From assembly GCA_029821455.1 (NCBI GenBank), contig JALGTI010000005.1:1-23595 (forward strand): DNA of 23,595 bases. Reading direction: 5' to 3'. Positions within the stretch are counted from its first letter, which is position 1. Each line of letters opens with the position of its first letter. Made by a program: the position numbers and the translations under genes. The DNA comes from Candidatus Zipacnadia bacterium. GTDB lineage: Bacteria; Armatimonadota; Zipacnadia; Zipacnadales; Zipacnadaceae. Of this stretch, positions 12,435 through 20,570 are shown one piece after another. Under the pieces are notes generated by a model that was not told the DNA's origin, searched no databases, and worked only from the letters and a program-made list of their open reading frames with translations.

Positions 12435-15400
12435 GTGTTGAGAACGCATAGGTGGGGATTGGGACTAACACGAGCCCTGCTACTGGCGGCTCTGTTGATA
12501 CAGGGCTGGTATGCGGTCGGTCAGGAGGAAGAGGAGATCGTCCTGACCTCGGACACCGACTACCAGAAGGTAGCCGCGCTGGTGGATGTGGACGGGATGG
12601 CGGGGACGATCCGGACTTTGGCTGGCTATGGCAGCCGTGTGACTGGCTATCCGGGCTGTGAGAAGGCCGCCGCGTTTGTTGAGACGAGGTTCCGGGAACT
12701 GGGGCTCGAGGACGTGAGGGCGGAGGAGTTCCCGGTGGTCGTGCCGCTAGTGGAGAAGGACGAAGACGGACGGGCCGCCAGCCTCACCATCGTCCAGGCC
12801 TCTGATGTGGCCACAGGAAGGCACGCGGCGGCAGAGGGTAAGAGCTTTGAGGTGCTGCCGCTGTGGCCGAACCTGGTGCGCACGCCGATGACGCCGCCGG
12901 AGGGTCTCACAGGGCGGCTAATCTACGGCGGCACCGGAAATGTGCGGATGTTCAACGGTCAGGACGTTGCCGGCAGCATTGTGCTGTTGGACTTCAACTG
13001 CGGATCGGGGTGGTTCAACGCGCCACTGCTGGGGGCCAAGGCGGTACTGTTTATCGAGCCCGAGGAGACGATTCGCGGCGAAGCAGAGCAGAAGTTCCTG
13101 TCAATGCCCGTAAATATCCCACGTTACTGGGTGCCCAAGGAGACGGCGGATTATCTGCTTGGACTGCTGGCCCAAGCTGACGAAGTGGAGATAGGAATCA
13201 AGTGCCGGATGCGATGGCACAAGATTCCCAACGCTAAGAACATAGTGGGAACCATCAAGGGTAGCCACCCACGCTTGAACAAGCAGCAGGTAGTTATCCA
13301 GGCTTACTACGACTCCATCTCGATAGCACCGCCGCAAGCGCCAGGCGCTGAGAATGCATGCAGCATAGCCGCCCTGTTTGAAGTCATCAAGGCGTTCAAG
13401 GCCCAGCCACCCAAGCGGACAGTGATGTTCGTGGCCACGGCTGGCCATTTTCAGGGAATGGCCGGGACCAAGCACTTTATCAGGCAGCGTATCCGGGGGG
13501 CGCGGAGTGACCCGACGGTACGCGCGATGTTTGCGTTGGTCAACGAAGGGCGTACCAAGCTCGAGGAGACGGCAGAGCGCGTGTGGGGCGAGGAGGGAAG
13601 AGAAGAGGAGTGGCTGTCGGAGGAGCAGCGTATCGAGGAGCAACTGCGCGGACTGGGCGGAATGGCCAAGGCGGTGCGAGTGGTGGACAAGAAGGTGCGA
13701 AAGCTTGAGCGGGTGATTGAGAAAGGGCGAAGAATCGAGGACCCCAACAGGGGTAAGCTCACCGAGCGCAAGCTCACCGCTGAGGAGTTGGAGGACAGGC
13801 GTGAACTGATAACGATGATGTCAGAGGCCGTCGGGCTGATGCAGGAGGGCATCCAAAGGTCGAAGGAGGCCCTTGCGCGTCGCAGGGATGTGGCCAGGGA
13901 TGGCGACATTGCGCAGAAGAAAGAGTTGCTGGCAGAGGTCAAGGATGCGGTTGAAGGGCTGGTGGATGCCCTTGACTTCTCAAATCTGGATATTTCGCTG
14001 TGGTTTGCGATAGATTTGTCCAGTCACAATGACACCTTTGGGATCTTCTACAAGGGGCATTTCTATAACTACAGCGAGAGCATTCAGTGGAAATTCTCTG
14101 ATGTGGGGAAGAAGGCACGAGAGTACGGTGATCTCATCGCCCGGGCTCTGTCGGTGGAGAGAGCAGCGAGGCTGGTAGACGGGATCAACGCAATTCAGGG
14201 CAAGAGCTGGCAGGTCTATATGGCCGGCAAGCTGGGGCTATCTAACGAAGTGGCGGTGCTGGCAGGAATCCCGGGCTTTGGGCTTGCGACCATTGATGAC
14301 ACACGGCCCTGGGTAGACACGCCGATGGACATCCCAGAGTACGTTGAGGTGGAGAACGTAGCAGATCAGACCCGGTTCCTGGCATGCCTGCTGTGCGATC
14401 TGGTATCAGCCCAGGAGCCCAAGGATCTGTACGAGATCGAGCTTGATGACAACTTTGTGGAGGTCAAAGGTAGGCTGGTAGAGTTCAACCCGCAGGTCAG
14501 CACCTTCCCTGACGACCCGGTTGTGCAGGCGATAGCTGTGGCCCGAACTGGGATGAAGACAGCGATGGGAATCCGCGCTGAGATCTTCGACCTTTCGAAC
14601 CCATTTCATCCCGAGTATCTCGAGCGTGAGCAGCAGCGTCGAGAGCATCCGCCGGAGACTCGTGAGGAGAAGATAGCGGCAGCGGCAGACGAGCGCCAGG
14701 AGAAGGAGTGGGCTGGGCGGGTGAATCTGATGGGGCTGGCAAACACGCGGGCGAAGGGCGGAGTGGTGCCTATTGAAGGCTACTTGCTAAGCGAGGAGAC
14801 CGGGGAGGTGGTAATGGCCCCTGACCAAGGCGTCAGCGGGGCGGAGGCATACCCCATTGAGGTTACCCTGGATCAGGAGATCAGGCCGGTAACGGTGGTG
14901 ATGTTCAAGTGTAAACCGATGGCGATCTACGATATGGTTGACCAGCGGTTCTTTGAGTTGTTGAGTGAGTTGTATGTCTACGATGCGGTGCGCGACGCCA
15001 CCCCGTATGAGTACGGCTACTGCTTGCCGGTGCCACCACAGGAGTTAGTATCAGCCTACGAGCCGGTGGCGGTGGTGTTTGCGCCATCGGGAATGAAGGT
15101 TAAAGTGACGATGGGGGCGAGTGTGCTGGGGCTGAGGTTTGTGTTGGTGAACCCCACCGCTGCGATGCCCCTGGGAGAGGGCTACCTGATAGATGAGTAT
15201 CCTTCGATGTATGCTACACCATATCGCGTGGCGTCAGATATGTGGCGTCTGGACGGCGGGCCCCAGAGGCTCCAGGCTCTGGTTGAGCACGGGATCAAGA
15301 ATGACCGGGTGATGAAGGCGCACGAGCGAGCGAGGGCAGAGCTGGATGCCGCCGAGGAGGCCCTGCGCCTGCGGGAGTACGACAAGTTCTTCTCGGCGGC

Positions 15401-17543
15401 GCGGGCCGCGTGGAGCTATGAATCGCGCGCCTATCCCCAAATCCGCACAACTCTCAACGACGTAATCAAGGGCATCCTCTTCTACCTGGCATTGTTGATG
15501 CCGTTTGCGTTCTTCACTGAGCGGCTGCTAATCGCATCACCGCACCTGAAGTGGCAAATTGCAGGAAACGTGGGTATCTTCGTCGTCATCTTCCTGCTGA
15601 TTGGACTGGTGCACCCGGCCTTTGCCATCACCTTTACCCCGGCCATCATACTGCTGGCCTTCATTATCCTGGCGCTCACGGTAATTGTTGTGGGGATTAT
15701 TGTACAGAAGTTCGAAGAGCAGATGAAGGAGATAAAGTACCAGCAGACGGGGATACATGCTGCCGATGTGGGGCGCCTGGGTGCAACGGCCGCGGCATTC
15801 AATCTGGGGATCTCAAATATGCGCCGGCGCAAAACCAGGACGCTGTTGACATGCTTGACCCTGGTACTGTTGACCTTTACGGTGCTGTCATTCACCTCGG
15901 TGGTCCAGGGCGTCCGGCGCAACCAGATTCCGCTGCCTAAGGTGTCGCCCTACAACGGGATAATGATCCGCGACAAGACATGGGCACCGATTGGGGAGCC
16001 GACAACGCGGATCATGGACAATGAATTCGCAGGTAGCGGTTATCCAGTTGCCGCACGGGCCTGGTACTTCTCTAGCCAAGTGGGAGAACAGTCGTTTGTG
16101 AACGTCAGTCGCGGCCCGTCGGGTTATTCAGCGACGGCGATGCTGGGGCTGATGCCCAGCGAGTCAGCAATTACGAGGCCCGAGCGATTCCTGCTGCCTG
16201 GGGGGCGGTGGTTGGAACCCGCTGATAATCTGGTCTGCATCATACCGGAGGGGATGGCAGGGGCGCTGAACATCGCGGCAGAACAGGTCGGAAGTGCAAG
16301 CGTGGCGGTATTCGGCACCCAGATGCGCGTGATCGGCATACTTAGTTCCAGCCGGTTCAAGAATGCCGTTGACCTGGACGGCGAACCGATCACACCTGTG
16401 GACTATCTCCTGATGCAAGAGCAGCAAGGCGAGCAGGCGACTACCGCCGGAGGCAAGGGTGGCAAGGAGGAGCAACTCCGCGAGTACATTCACCTGGCCT
16501 CGGACAGCGTACTGGTAGTGCCTTACGACTTCGTCATCAACGCCGGGGGGACCGTCCGGTCGGTCGCAATCGGGATGCCGGATGCGAAGACTGTTGATAA
16601 GCACATGCGCGACCTGATGGAGCGCATCGAACTGAATATCTACGCCGGCGAGGATGGGAGGACATTCCTGGTCAGCGCAGTAGGGGCGACTTCCTTTACC
16701 GGCACAGCCGACCTGATAATACCGATCCTTATCGCCGCGGCGATTGTGCTGAACACGATGCTGGGCTCGGTCTACGAACGGGTGCGGGAGATATACATCT
16801 ACAGCTCGCTGGGTCTGGCCCCAACACACGTGGCAGCACTCTTTATCGCTGAGGCCTGTGTCTATGCAATCCTCGGCGCAATCGCGGGCTATCTGGTCGG
16901 TCAGGTGGCGGTCAAGGCTCTGGAGACACTCGGCATGCTCCAGGGCCTCAACCTCAATTACTCCTCGCTGTCGGCGGTTGGCTCCACAGTTGTGATAATG
17001 GCGACAGTGCTGCTGTCGGTGTTGTATCCTGCGCGGAAGGCATCGGACATCGCGATGCCCGGCATTGAGCGCAGGTGGACGCTGCCAGAGCCAGAGGGTG
17101 ACGAGATCGCTATGGATCTGCCGTTTACGGTAACCGGGGACCACGCCATGGGGGTGAATATGTACCTGCACGAGTACCTGGCAGCCCACGCAGATTACTC
17201 GTTAGGGCAGTTCTCCACCGCGGATATCGACATGACGGGGGTAGATTCTGAGTATGGGGAGGGCTATGCGCTGCTGGCGATGGTATGGCTGGCGCCGTAT
17301 GACCTGGGAGTCTCCGAGCACGTCGCAATCGAAACGGTGCCGACCGAAGACGAGGAAGTCTATCAGATCAGGGTTCGGATCAGGCGGGAGAGCGGGGATG
17401 ATGCGTCATGGCTGCGAGTGACGCGCAACTTCATCAATATTCTTCGCAAGCAGTACTTGCTGTGGCGAACGTTCCCGGCAGCGGCCAAGGCTGAGTACGG
17501 TCAGAGGGGTACCAAGCTGCTGGCTGGCGAGACAGAGGCATAA
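12435..17543 (+). CDS. Giant fusion: PA/M28-peptidase-like (degenerate) ectodomain plus MacB/FtsX-type permease
   Basis: A 1702-residue protein with GTG start 12435 and AAGGCGG (12421-12427) 7 nt upstream. Order of parts: signal/anchor helix ~10-27; M28 lid and PA-like domain ~50-260; M28 core ~265-350; a ~160-residue charged coiled-coil insertion (~350-515); the rest of the M28 fold ~520-650 (LWFAIDLSSHND, then WVDTPMDIPEYV); beta-rich periplasmic region ~660-960; helical segment ~970-1010; three transmembrane helices ~1012-1095; a MacB-like permease from ~1125, with its first helix (RRRKTRTLLTCLTLVLLTF), a periplasmic domain ~1156-1420 and a C-terminal FtsX domain ~1421-1545 (SVYERVREIYIYSSLGLAP); and a ~155-residue cytoplasmic tail. 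The M28 zinc/catalytic positions appear replaced by eye: His by Y291, Asp by N307, the Glu-Glu pair by the AGHFQG stretch (336-341), and the late His by Val. I infer a pseudopeptidase. Downstream of its likely ATPase and partner permease. Confidence 0.88.
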   Translation: MLRTHRWGLGLTRALLLAALLIQGWYAVGQEEEEIVLTSDTDYQKVAALVDVDGMAGTIRTLAGYGSRVTGYPGCEKAAAFVETRFRELGLEDVRAEEFPVVVPLVEKDEDGRAASLTIVQASDVATGRHAAAEGKSFEVLPLWPNLVRTPMTPPEGLTGRLIYGGTGNVRMFNGQDVAGSIVLLDFNCGSGWFNAPLLGAKAVLFIEPEETIRGEAEQKFLSMPVNIPRYWVPKETADYLLGLLAQADEVEIGIKCRMRWHKIPNAKNIVGTIKGSHPRLNKQQVVIQAYYDSISIAPPQAPGAENACSIAALFEVIKAFKAQPPKRTVMFVATAGHFQGMAGTKHFIRQRIRGARSDPTVRAMFALVNEGRTKLEETAERVWGEEGREEEWLSEEQRIEEQLRGLGGMAKAVRVVDKKVRKLERVIEKGRRIEDPNRGKLTERKLTAEELEDRRELITMMSEAVGLMQEGIQRSKEALARRRDVARDGDIAQKKELLAEVKDAVEGLVDALDFSNLDISLWFAIDLSSHNDTFGIFYKGHFYNYSESIQWKFSDVGKKAREYGDLIARALSVERAARLVDGINAIQGKSWQVYMAGKLGLSNEVAVLAGIPGFGLATIDDTRPWVDTPMDIPEYVEVENVADQTRFLACLLCDLVSAQEPKDLYEIELDDNFVEVKGRLVEFNPQVSTFPDDPVVQAIAVARTGMKTAMGIRAEIFDLSNPFHPEYLEREQQRREHPPETREEKIAAAADERQEKEWAGRVNLMGLANTRAKGGVVPIEGYLLSEETGEVVMAPDQGVSGAEAYPIEVTLDQEIRPVTVVMFKCKPMAIYDMVDQRFFELLSELYVYDAVRDATPYEYGYCLPVPPQELVSAYEPVAVVFAPSGMKVKVTMGASVLGLRFVLVNPTAAMPLGEGYLIDEYPSMYATPYRVASDMWRLDGGPQRLQALVEHGIKNDRVMKAHERARAELDAAEEALRLREYDKFFSAARAAWSYESRAYPQIRTTLNDVIKGILFYLALLMPFAFFTERLLIASPHLKWQIAGNVGIFVVIFLLIGLVHPAFAITFTPAIILLAFIILALTVIVVGIIVQKFEEQMKEIKYQQTGIHAADVGRLGATAAAFNLGISNMRRRKTRTLLTCLTLVLLTFTVLSFTSVVQGVRRNQIPLPKVSPYNGIMIRDKTWAPIGEPTTRIMDNEFAGSGYPVAARAWYFSSQVGEQSFVNVSRGPSGYSATAMLGLMPSESAITRPERFLLPGGRWLEPADNLVCIIPEGMAGALNIAAEQVGSASVAVFGTQMRVIGILSSSRFKNAVDLDGEPITPVDYLLMQEQQGEQATTAGGKGGKEEQLREYIHLASDSVLVVPYDFVINAGGTVRSVAIGMPDAKTVDKHMRDLMERIELNIYAGEDGRTFLVSAVGATSFTGTADLIIPILIAAAIVLNTMLGSVYERVREIYIYSSLGLAPTHVAALFIAEACVYAILGAIAGYLVGQVAVKALETLGMLQGLNLNYSSLSAVGSTVVIMATVLLSVLYPARKASDIAMPGIERRWTLPEPEGDEIAMDLPFTVTGDHAMGVNMYLHEYLAAHADYSLGQFSTADIDMTGVDSEYGEGYALLAMVWLAPYDLGVSEHVAIETVPTEDEEVYQIRVRIRRESGDDASWLRVTRNFINILRKQYLLWRTFPAAAKAEYGQRGTKLLAGETEA

Positions 17544-17567
17544 GACCGCCCCAAGCGGGGTTCTAAT

Positions 17568-17592
17568 CACAGGCTTGCATCGGAGGCCTGTG
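17568..17592 (+). other. Hairpin abutting the ribosome binding site of the OPT-like gene
   Basis: CACAGGC (17568-17574) pairs perfectly with GCCTGTG (17586-17592). The Shine-Dalgarno GGGAGGT begins two bases later at 17594. A smaller GC stem (CCCC 17549-17552 with GGGG 17557-17560) precedes it. This could modulate translation or mRNA stability between the giant permease and the transporter. Confidence 0.4.
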
Positions 17593-17605
17593 CGGGAGGT
17601 GCACG

Positions 17606-19591
17606 GTGGCACATCTAGACCCAGAACTTGAACTGTACCGGGGCTTGATGGACTACCCGGAGAAGTTCGAGGACGGCTTTGATGTAAAGGCTGTATTGGG
17701 GGCACTGTTTGTGGGCTTCGTAATGATGCCGGGGGCCATATATCTGGGTTTGATGGCAGGGATGACGCTGGGACCGGCGGCGGAGTGGACGACGATCATC
17801 CTGTTCACGGAGGTGGCACGGCGCTCCTTTGTGACGCTCAAGCGCCAAGAAGTCTACACGCTGTTTTACATCGCGGCGGGACTGGCCGCGATGCAGGGCG
17901 GAGTGGCGCTGGCAGGGGGGGCGTTTGCCGGAGCGATGTGGAACCAGTATTTCGTGCGGTCCCCGGCTGCCAAGGGGATGGGCATTTCCAACCAGATACC
18001 ACACTGGGTGGTGCCGCCTCCAGATTCCCCGGCGCTACTGCAACGGACCTTTTTCCACGTGGATTGGCTGGTGCCGAGCGTGCTGATCCTGCTGGGCACG
18101 ATCCTGAGTCGGATGAACTGGTTCGGGCTGGGCTATGTATTGTTCCGCGTAACCTCTGACTACCAACGTCTGCCCTTCCCATTTGCAGCTATTACGGCGC
18201 AAGGTGCAACAGCCCTGGCAGAGACGACCACGAAGACGGAAACCTGGCGCTGGCGGACCTTCTCCATCGGCGCGATGATCGGCCTGGCCTTTGGCACCTT
18301 CTACGTGGGCATCCCGACCATAACAGGAGTAATCCTCAATGAGCCCCTGCAGTTGCTGCCGATCCCTTGGCTTGACCTGACGCGAACTACAGAGAGCATC
18401 TTGCCGGCGGTCCCGACGGGCCTGGTGGTCGAGTTGGGGAACGTTGGGTATGGCTTTGTAGTCCCGTTCTGGGCCGCAGTGGGTAGCTTCGTCTCAGCCA
18501 TCGCCACGGTGATTCTCAATCCGCAGTTGTACAAGATGGGAGTGCTCACCCAATGGAAGCCGGGGATGGGGACTATTGAGACAACCTTTGCCAACCAGAT
18601 TGACTTCTATTTCAGCCTCACCATTGGCGTATCTATCGCTGTAGCGCTGATCGGGGCCTATAACATCTGGGTGAGTGTGAGATACAATCGTGCGGCCCGC
18701 GAGCGAGGGGAGGCAGAGCTGGGCTCCTGGACACCGCCGGCGGGGCGGGGCGATGTGCCGATTTGGCTGGCGGCGGCGCTGTGGGTGGTGTCAACGGCAG
18801 GGTACGTACTGTTGTGTTGGATCCTCGTCCCCAGGTTTGACATCCTATTTGTCATCATCTTCGGGTTCCTTCTGACGCCGCTTCAGTCGTATGTGAATGC
18901 TTATCTGCTAGGGATTGTAGGGCAGTATGCGGGGATCCCGATGGTTAAAGAGGCCACGATCATTTTCAGTGGATACAAGGGGATAGATATCTGGTTTGCA
19001 CCGATCCCGCTGTCAAACTATGGCGTGCAGGCGATGAACTTCCGGGTGCTGGAGCTTACTGGGACGAAGATAATTAGCCTGGTGAAGGCCGAGCTAATGA
19101 TTCTGCCGATTACTATCTTCTGCAGCCTGTTATTCTGGCAGTTTGTGTGGCGCCTGGCCCCGGTGCCCTCGGTCTACTATCCGTACGCCCAAAAGATGTG
19201 GCATCTGCAGGCTCTGCAACAGGGCCTGTGGATAACCTCGACATTGACTCCTGAGCGGAGCCTCTTCTACAAGGCGTGGAACCTCAAGATTGCTTTGGGA
19301 GGAGTGGGTTTTGGCGTGGTATCGTATGCCATCTTATCGGCCTTCAAGCTACCGGTCACGATGGTTTTCGGGATTGTACGAGGCCTTGGAACACTGCCAC
19401 ACTTCACTATTCCGCAGTTCATTGGGGCCTTGATAAGCCAGTTCTATTTCATCCCGCGCTTCGGAGCACGGCGCTGGAAGCAGTATGCGACCGTCCTGAT
19501 GGCGGGATACGCGTGTGGCACTGGCTTGGTGGGGATGGGGGCAGTGGCGCTGGCACTAATCGGAAAGTCAGTGTCGCAGATGCCATACTAG
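17606..19591 (+). CDS. OPT/YSL-like multi-spanning transporter
   Basis: A 661-residue polytopic membrane protein; GTG 17606 has GGGAGGT (17594-17600) upstream. About 14 hydrophobic helices are visible, starting ~29-52 (LGALFVGFVMMPGAIYLGLM). The loop RLPFPFAAITAQGATALAE (~188-206) resembles the FP-containing conserved loop of the oligopeptide transporter (OPT) superfamily, which imports peptides or metal-chelate compounds with protons. Length agrees with bacterial OPT proteins. Later landmarks are VGYGFVVPFWAAVGSFVSA and GFLLTPLQSYVNAYLLGIVG. The substrate cannot be read, and the family assignment is from overall pattern. It is 62 bp after the giant pseudopeptidase-permease gene on the same strand, which suggests a shared transcript and possibly a shared peptide-related role. 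There is no signal peptide; the first 25 residues are cytoplasmic and acidic. Confidence 0.65.
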   Translation: MAHLDPELELYRGLMDYPEKFEDGFDVKAVLGALFVGFVMMPGAIYLGLMAGMTLGPAAEWTTIILFTEVARRSFVTLKRQEVYTLFYIAAGLAAMQGGVALAGGAFAGAMWNQYFVRSPAAKGMGISNQIPHWVVPPPDSPALLQRTFFHVDWLVPSVLILLGTILSRMNWFGLGYVLFRVTSDYQRLPFPFAAITAQGATALAETTTKTETWRWRTFSIGAMIGLAFGTFYVGIPTITGVILNEPLQLLPIPWLDLTRTTESILPAVPTGLVVELGNVGYGFVVPFWAAVGSFVSAIATVILNPQLYKMGVLTQWKPGMGTIETTFANQIDFYFSLTIGVSIAVALIGAYNIWVSVRYNRAARERGEAELGSWTPPAGRGDVPIWLAAALWVVSTAGYVLLCWILVPRFDILFVIIFGFLLTPLQSYVNAYLLGIVGQYAGIPMVKEATIIFSGYKGIDIWFAPIPLSNYGVQAMNFRVLELTGTKIISLVKAELMILPITIFCSLLFWQFVWRLAPVPSVYYPYAQKMWHLQALQQGLWITSTLTPERSLFYKAWNLKIALGGVGFGVVSYAILSAFKLPVTMVFGIVRGLGTLPHFTIPQFIGALISQFYFIPRFGARRWKQYATVLMAGYACGTGLVGMGAVALALIGKSVSQMPY

Positions 19592-19601
19592 GCCAGACGT
19601 G

Positions 19602-19629
19602 TTCAGTAGGAGCAAAGACCGGGTATAAT
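19602..19629 (+). promoter_or_regulatory. Candidate promoter of the pseudopilin gene
   Basis: A perfect -10 TATAAT lies at 19624-19629, with only a weak -35 (TTCAGT, 19602-19607) 16 bp upstream. The predicted start near 19636 gives a ~70-nt leader to ATG 19706. The position just after the OPT-like gene fits a new transcription unit. Confidence 0.45.
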
Positions 19630-19705
19630 GGAGGACAGAAAAGAGAGTTCAGACGATGGCTAGAAGACCATCAAGCTGCAGGCTAGTGTGGGGGAGTGTG
19701 ACAAG

Positions 19706-20488
19706 ATGATGCGGAAGCAAATGAGCAGCAGGCGCGGGTTCACTCTCATCGAGTTGTTGACTGTGATAGCTATCATTGGGGTATTGGCCGCGATTCTATT
19801 CCCGGTGTTCGCCCGTGCCCGCGGTAAGGCGCGGCAAGTAGCATGCCTGACCAACTTGCAGCAGATAGGGCAGGCAATGGGGATATATGCTCAGGACCAC
19901 CACGGCTTCCTTGTGAACTGGTGTGTGACTCATCCGAATCCGACAGCAGGCCCTGATAATAAGACCACCCCTGACCCCAGCGTTTCGACATGGGATGTCA
20001 GCATCATGCCGTACCTCAAGAATGAGGACTTGCTCAAGTGTAAGGACAACCCGACGAGTGGTGGGAGAGACGCCCGGGCCTACGCGATGGCCGCCTACAC
20101 CCAGCGCCAGATAGGTGGGAATCTGTTCGGGGTTTACAAGGCTTTCATTCCGGCACCGCACAAGACGGTACTCGTCTTTGAAAAGGGACAGAACCCCCCA
20201 GGGGCATGGGGAGATGCACTGGGAGAGAATGTGCGCCAGACGCATGGTTCGAAGCGCTGGTCAACGGCAGGCGATCCGTGGAGTCAGGAGATGTTTCACT
20301 TCAATGGCAAGAACATCCTGTTTGTTGACTACCATGTGAAATGGTATCCACAGGACCAGGGTCCCTTCGCCTGGAATTCAGGACAGACAGGCACCTCACG
20401 GCTAGAAGAATTGTATGACGGGGTCTGTGAGGTGGCTGGCAAGCCGAACGCCAGCAACACCGGGGGCGACTGGCCGCCGGCGGACTGA
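19706..20488 (+). CDS. Type II secretion/type IV pilus-like pseudopilin (prepilin-type N-terminus, DUF1559-like)
   Basis: A 260-residue protein from ATG 19706, with GGGGAG (19690-19695) 10 nt upstream. A GTG at 19688 would add six residues and overlap that site. The prepilin peptidase site is RRG|FTLIELL (cleavage after G11, F12 at +1, E16 at +5), followed by a hydrophobic helix IAIIGVLAAILFPVFARARG. The body has CLTNLQQIGQAMGIYAQDHHGF, and the C-terminus has ILFVDYHVKW, corresponding to the FVDGH-type motif of DUF1559/H-X9-DG proteins. These are abundant surface or pseudopilus-like proteins in Armatimonadota, Planctomycetota and relatives; their role is largely unknown. No assembly ATPase, platform protein or peptidase is nearby, so those must be elsewhere. 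Probably monocistronic: own promoter and a terminator-like hairpin after it. Confidence 0.9.
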   Translation: MMRKQMSSRRGFTLIELLTVIAIIGVLAAILFPVFARARGKARQVACLTNLQQIGQAMGIYAQDHHGFLVNWCVTHPNPTAGPDNKTTPDPSVSTWDVSIMPYLKNEDLLKCKDNPTSGGRDARAYAMAAYTQRQIGGNLFGVYKAFIPAPHKTVLVFEKGQNPPGAWGDALGENVRQTHGSKRWSTAGDPWSQEMFHFNGKNILFVDYHVKWYPQDQGPFAWNSGQTGTSRLEELYDGVCEVAGKPNASNTGGDWPPAD

Positions 20489-20491
20489 GAC

Positions 20492-20545
20492 CGCCTCCGC
20501 AGGCGCCCCCTGAAAGCATATAGGCCCCGGCCGTCACCGCCGGGG
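20492..20545 (+). terminator. Terminator-like double hairpin after the pseudopilin gene
   Basis: Stem 1 is CGCCT (20492-20496) with AGGCG (20501-20505) around CCGC. Stem 2 is CCCCGGC (20525-20531) with GCCGGGG (20539-20545) around a 7-nt loop, followed by TCATTTGCT, only weakly T-rich. It starts 4 nt after the stop codon and ends before the next Shine-Dalgarno (20561-20565). Confidence 0.55.
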
Positions 20546-20570
20546 TCATTTGCTGTCACGGGAGGGCGAT

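Noticed and set aside
11680..12471. 263-residue minus-strand open frame opposite the ATPase gene
   Set aside because: The plus strand carries every ABC ATPase motif; this is a shadow.
13230..13480. Active M28 aminopeptidase
   Set aside because: The positions expected for zinc-binding His, Asp and Glu are Tyr, Asn and Gly/His by eye alignment.
16164..17189. 341-residue minus-strand open frame
   Set aside because: Lies wholly inside the FtsX-encoding part of the giant gene; composition is not protein-like and it has no ribosome binding site.
17545..17600. tRNA-like T-arm (GGTTCTAATC)
   Set aside because: No acceptor stem, anticodon arm or matching length; the stems present fit two simple hairpins.
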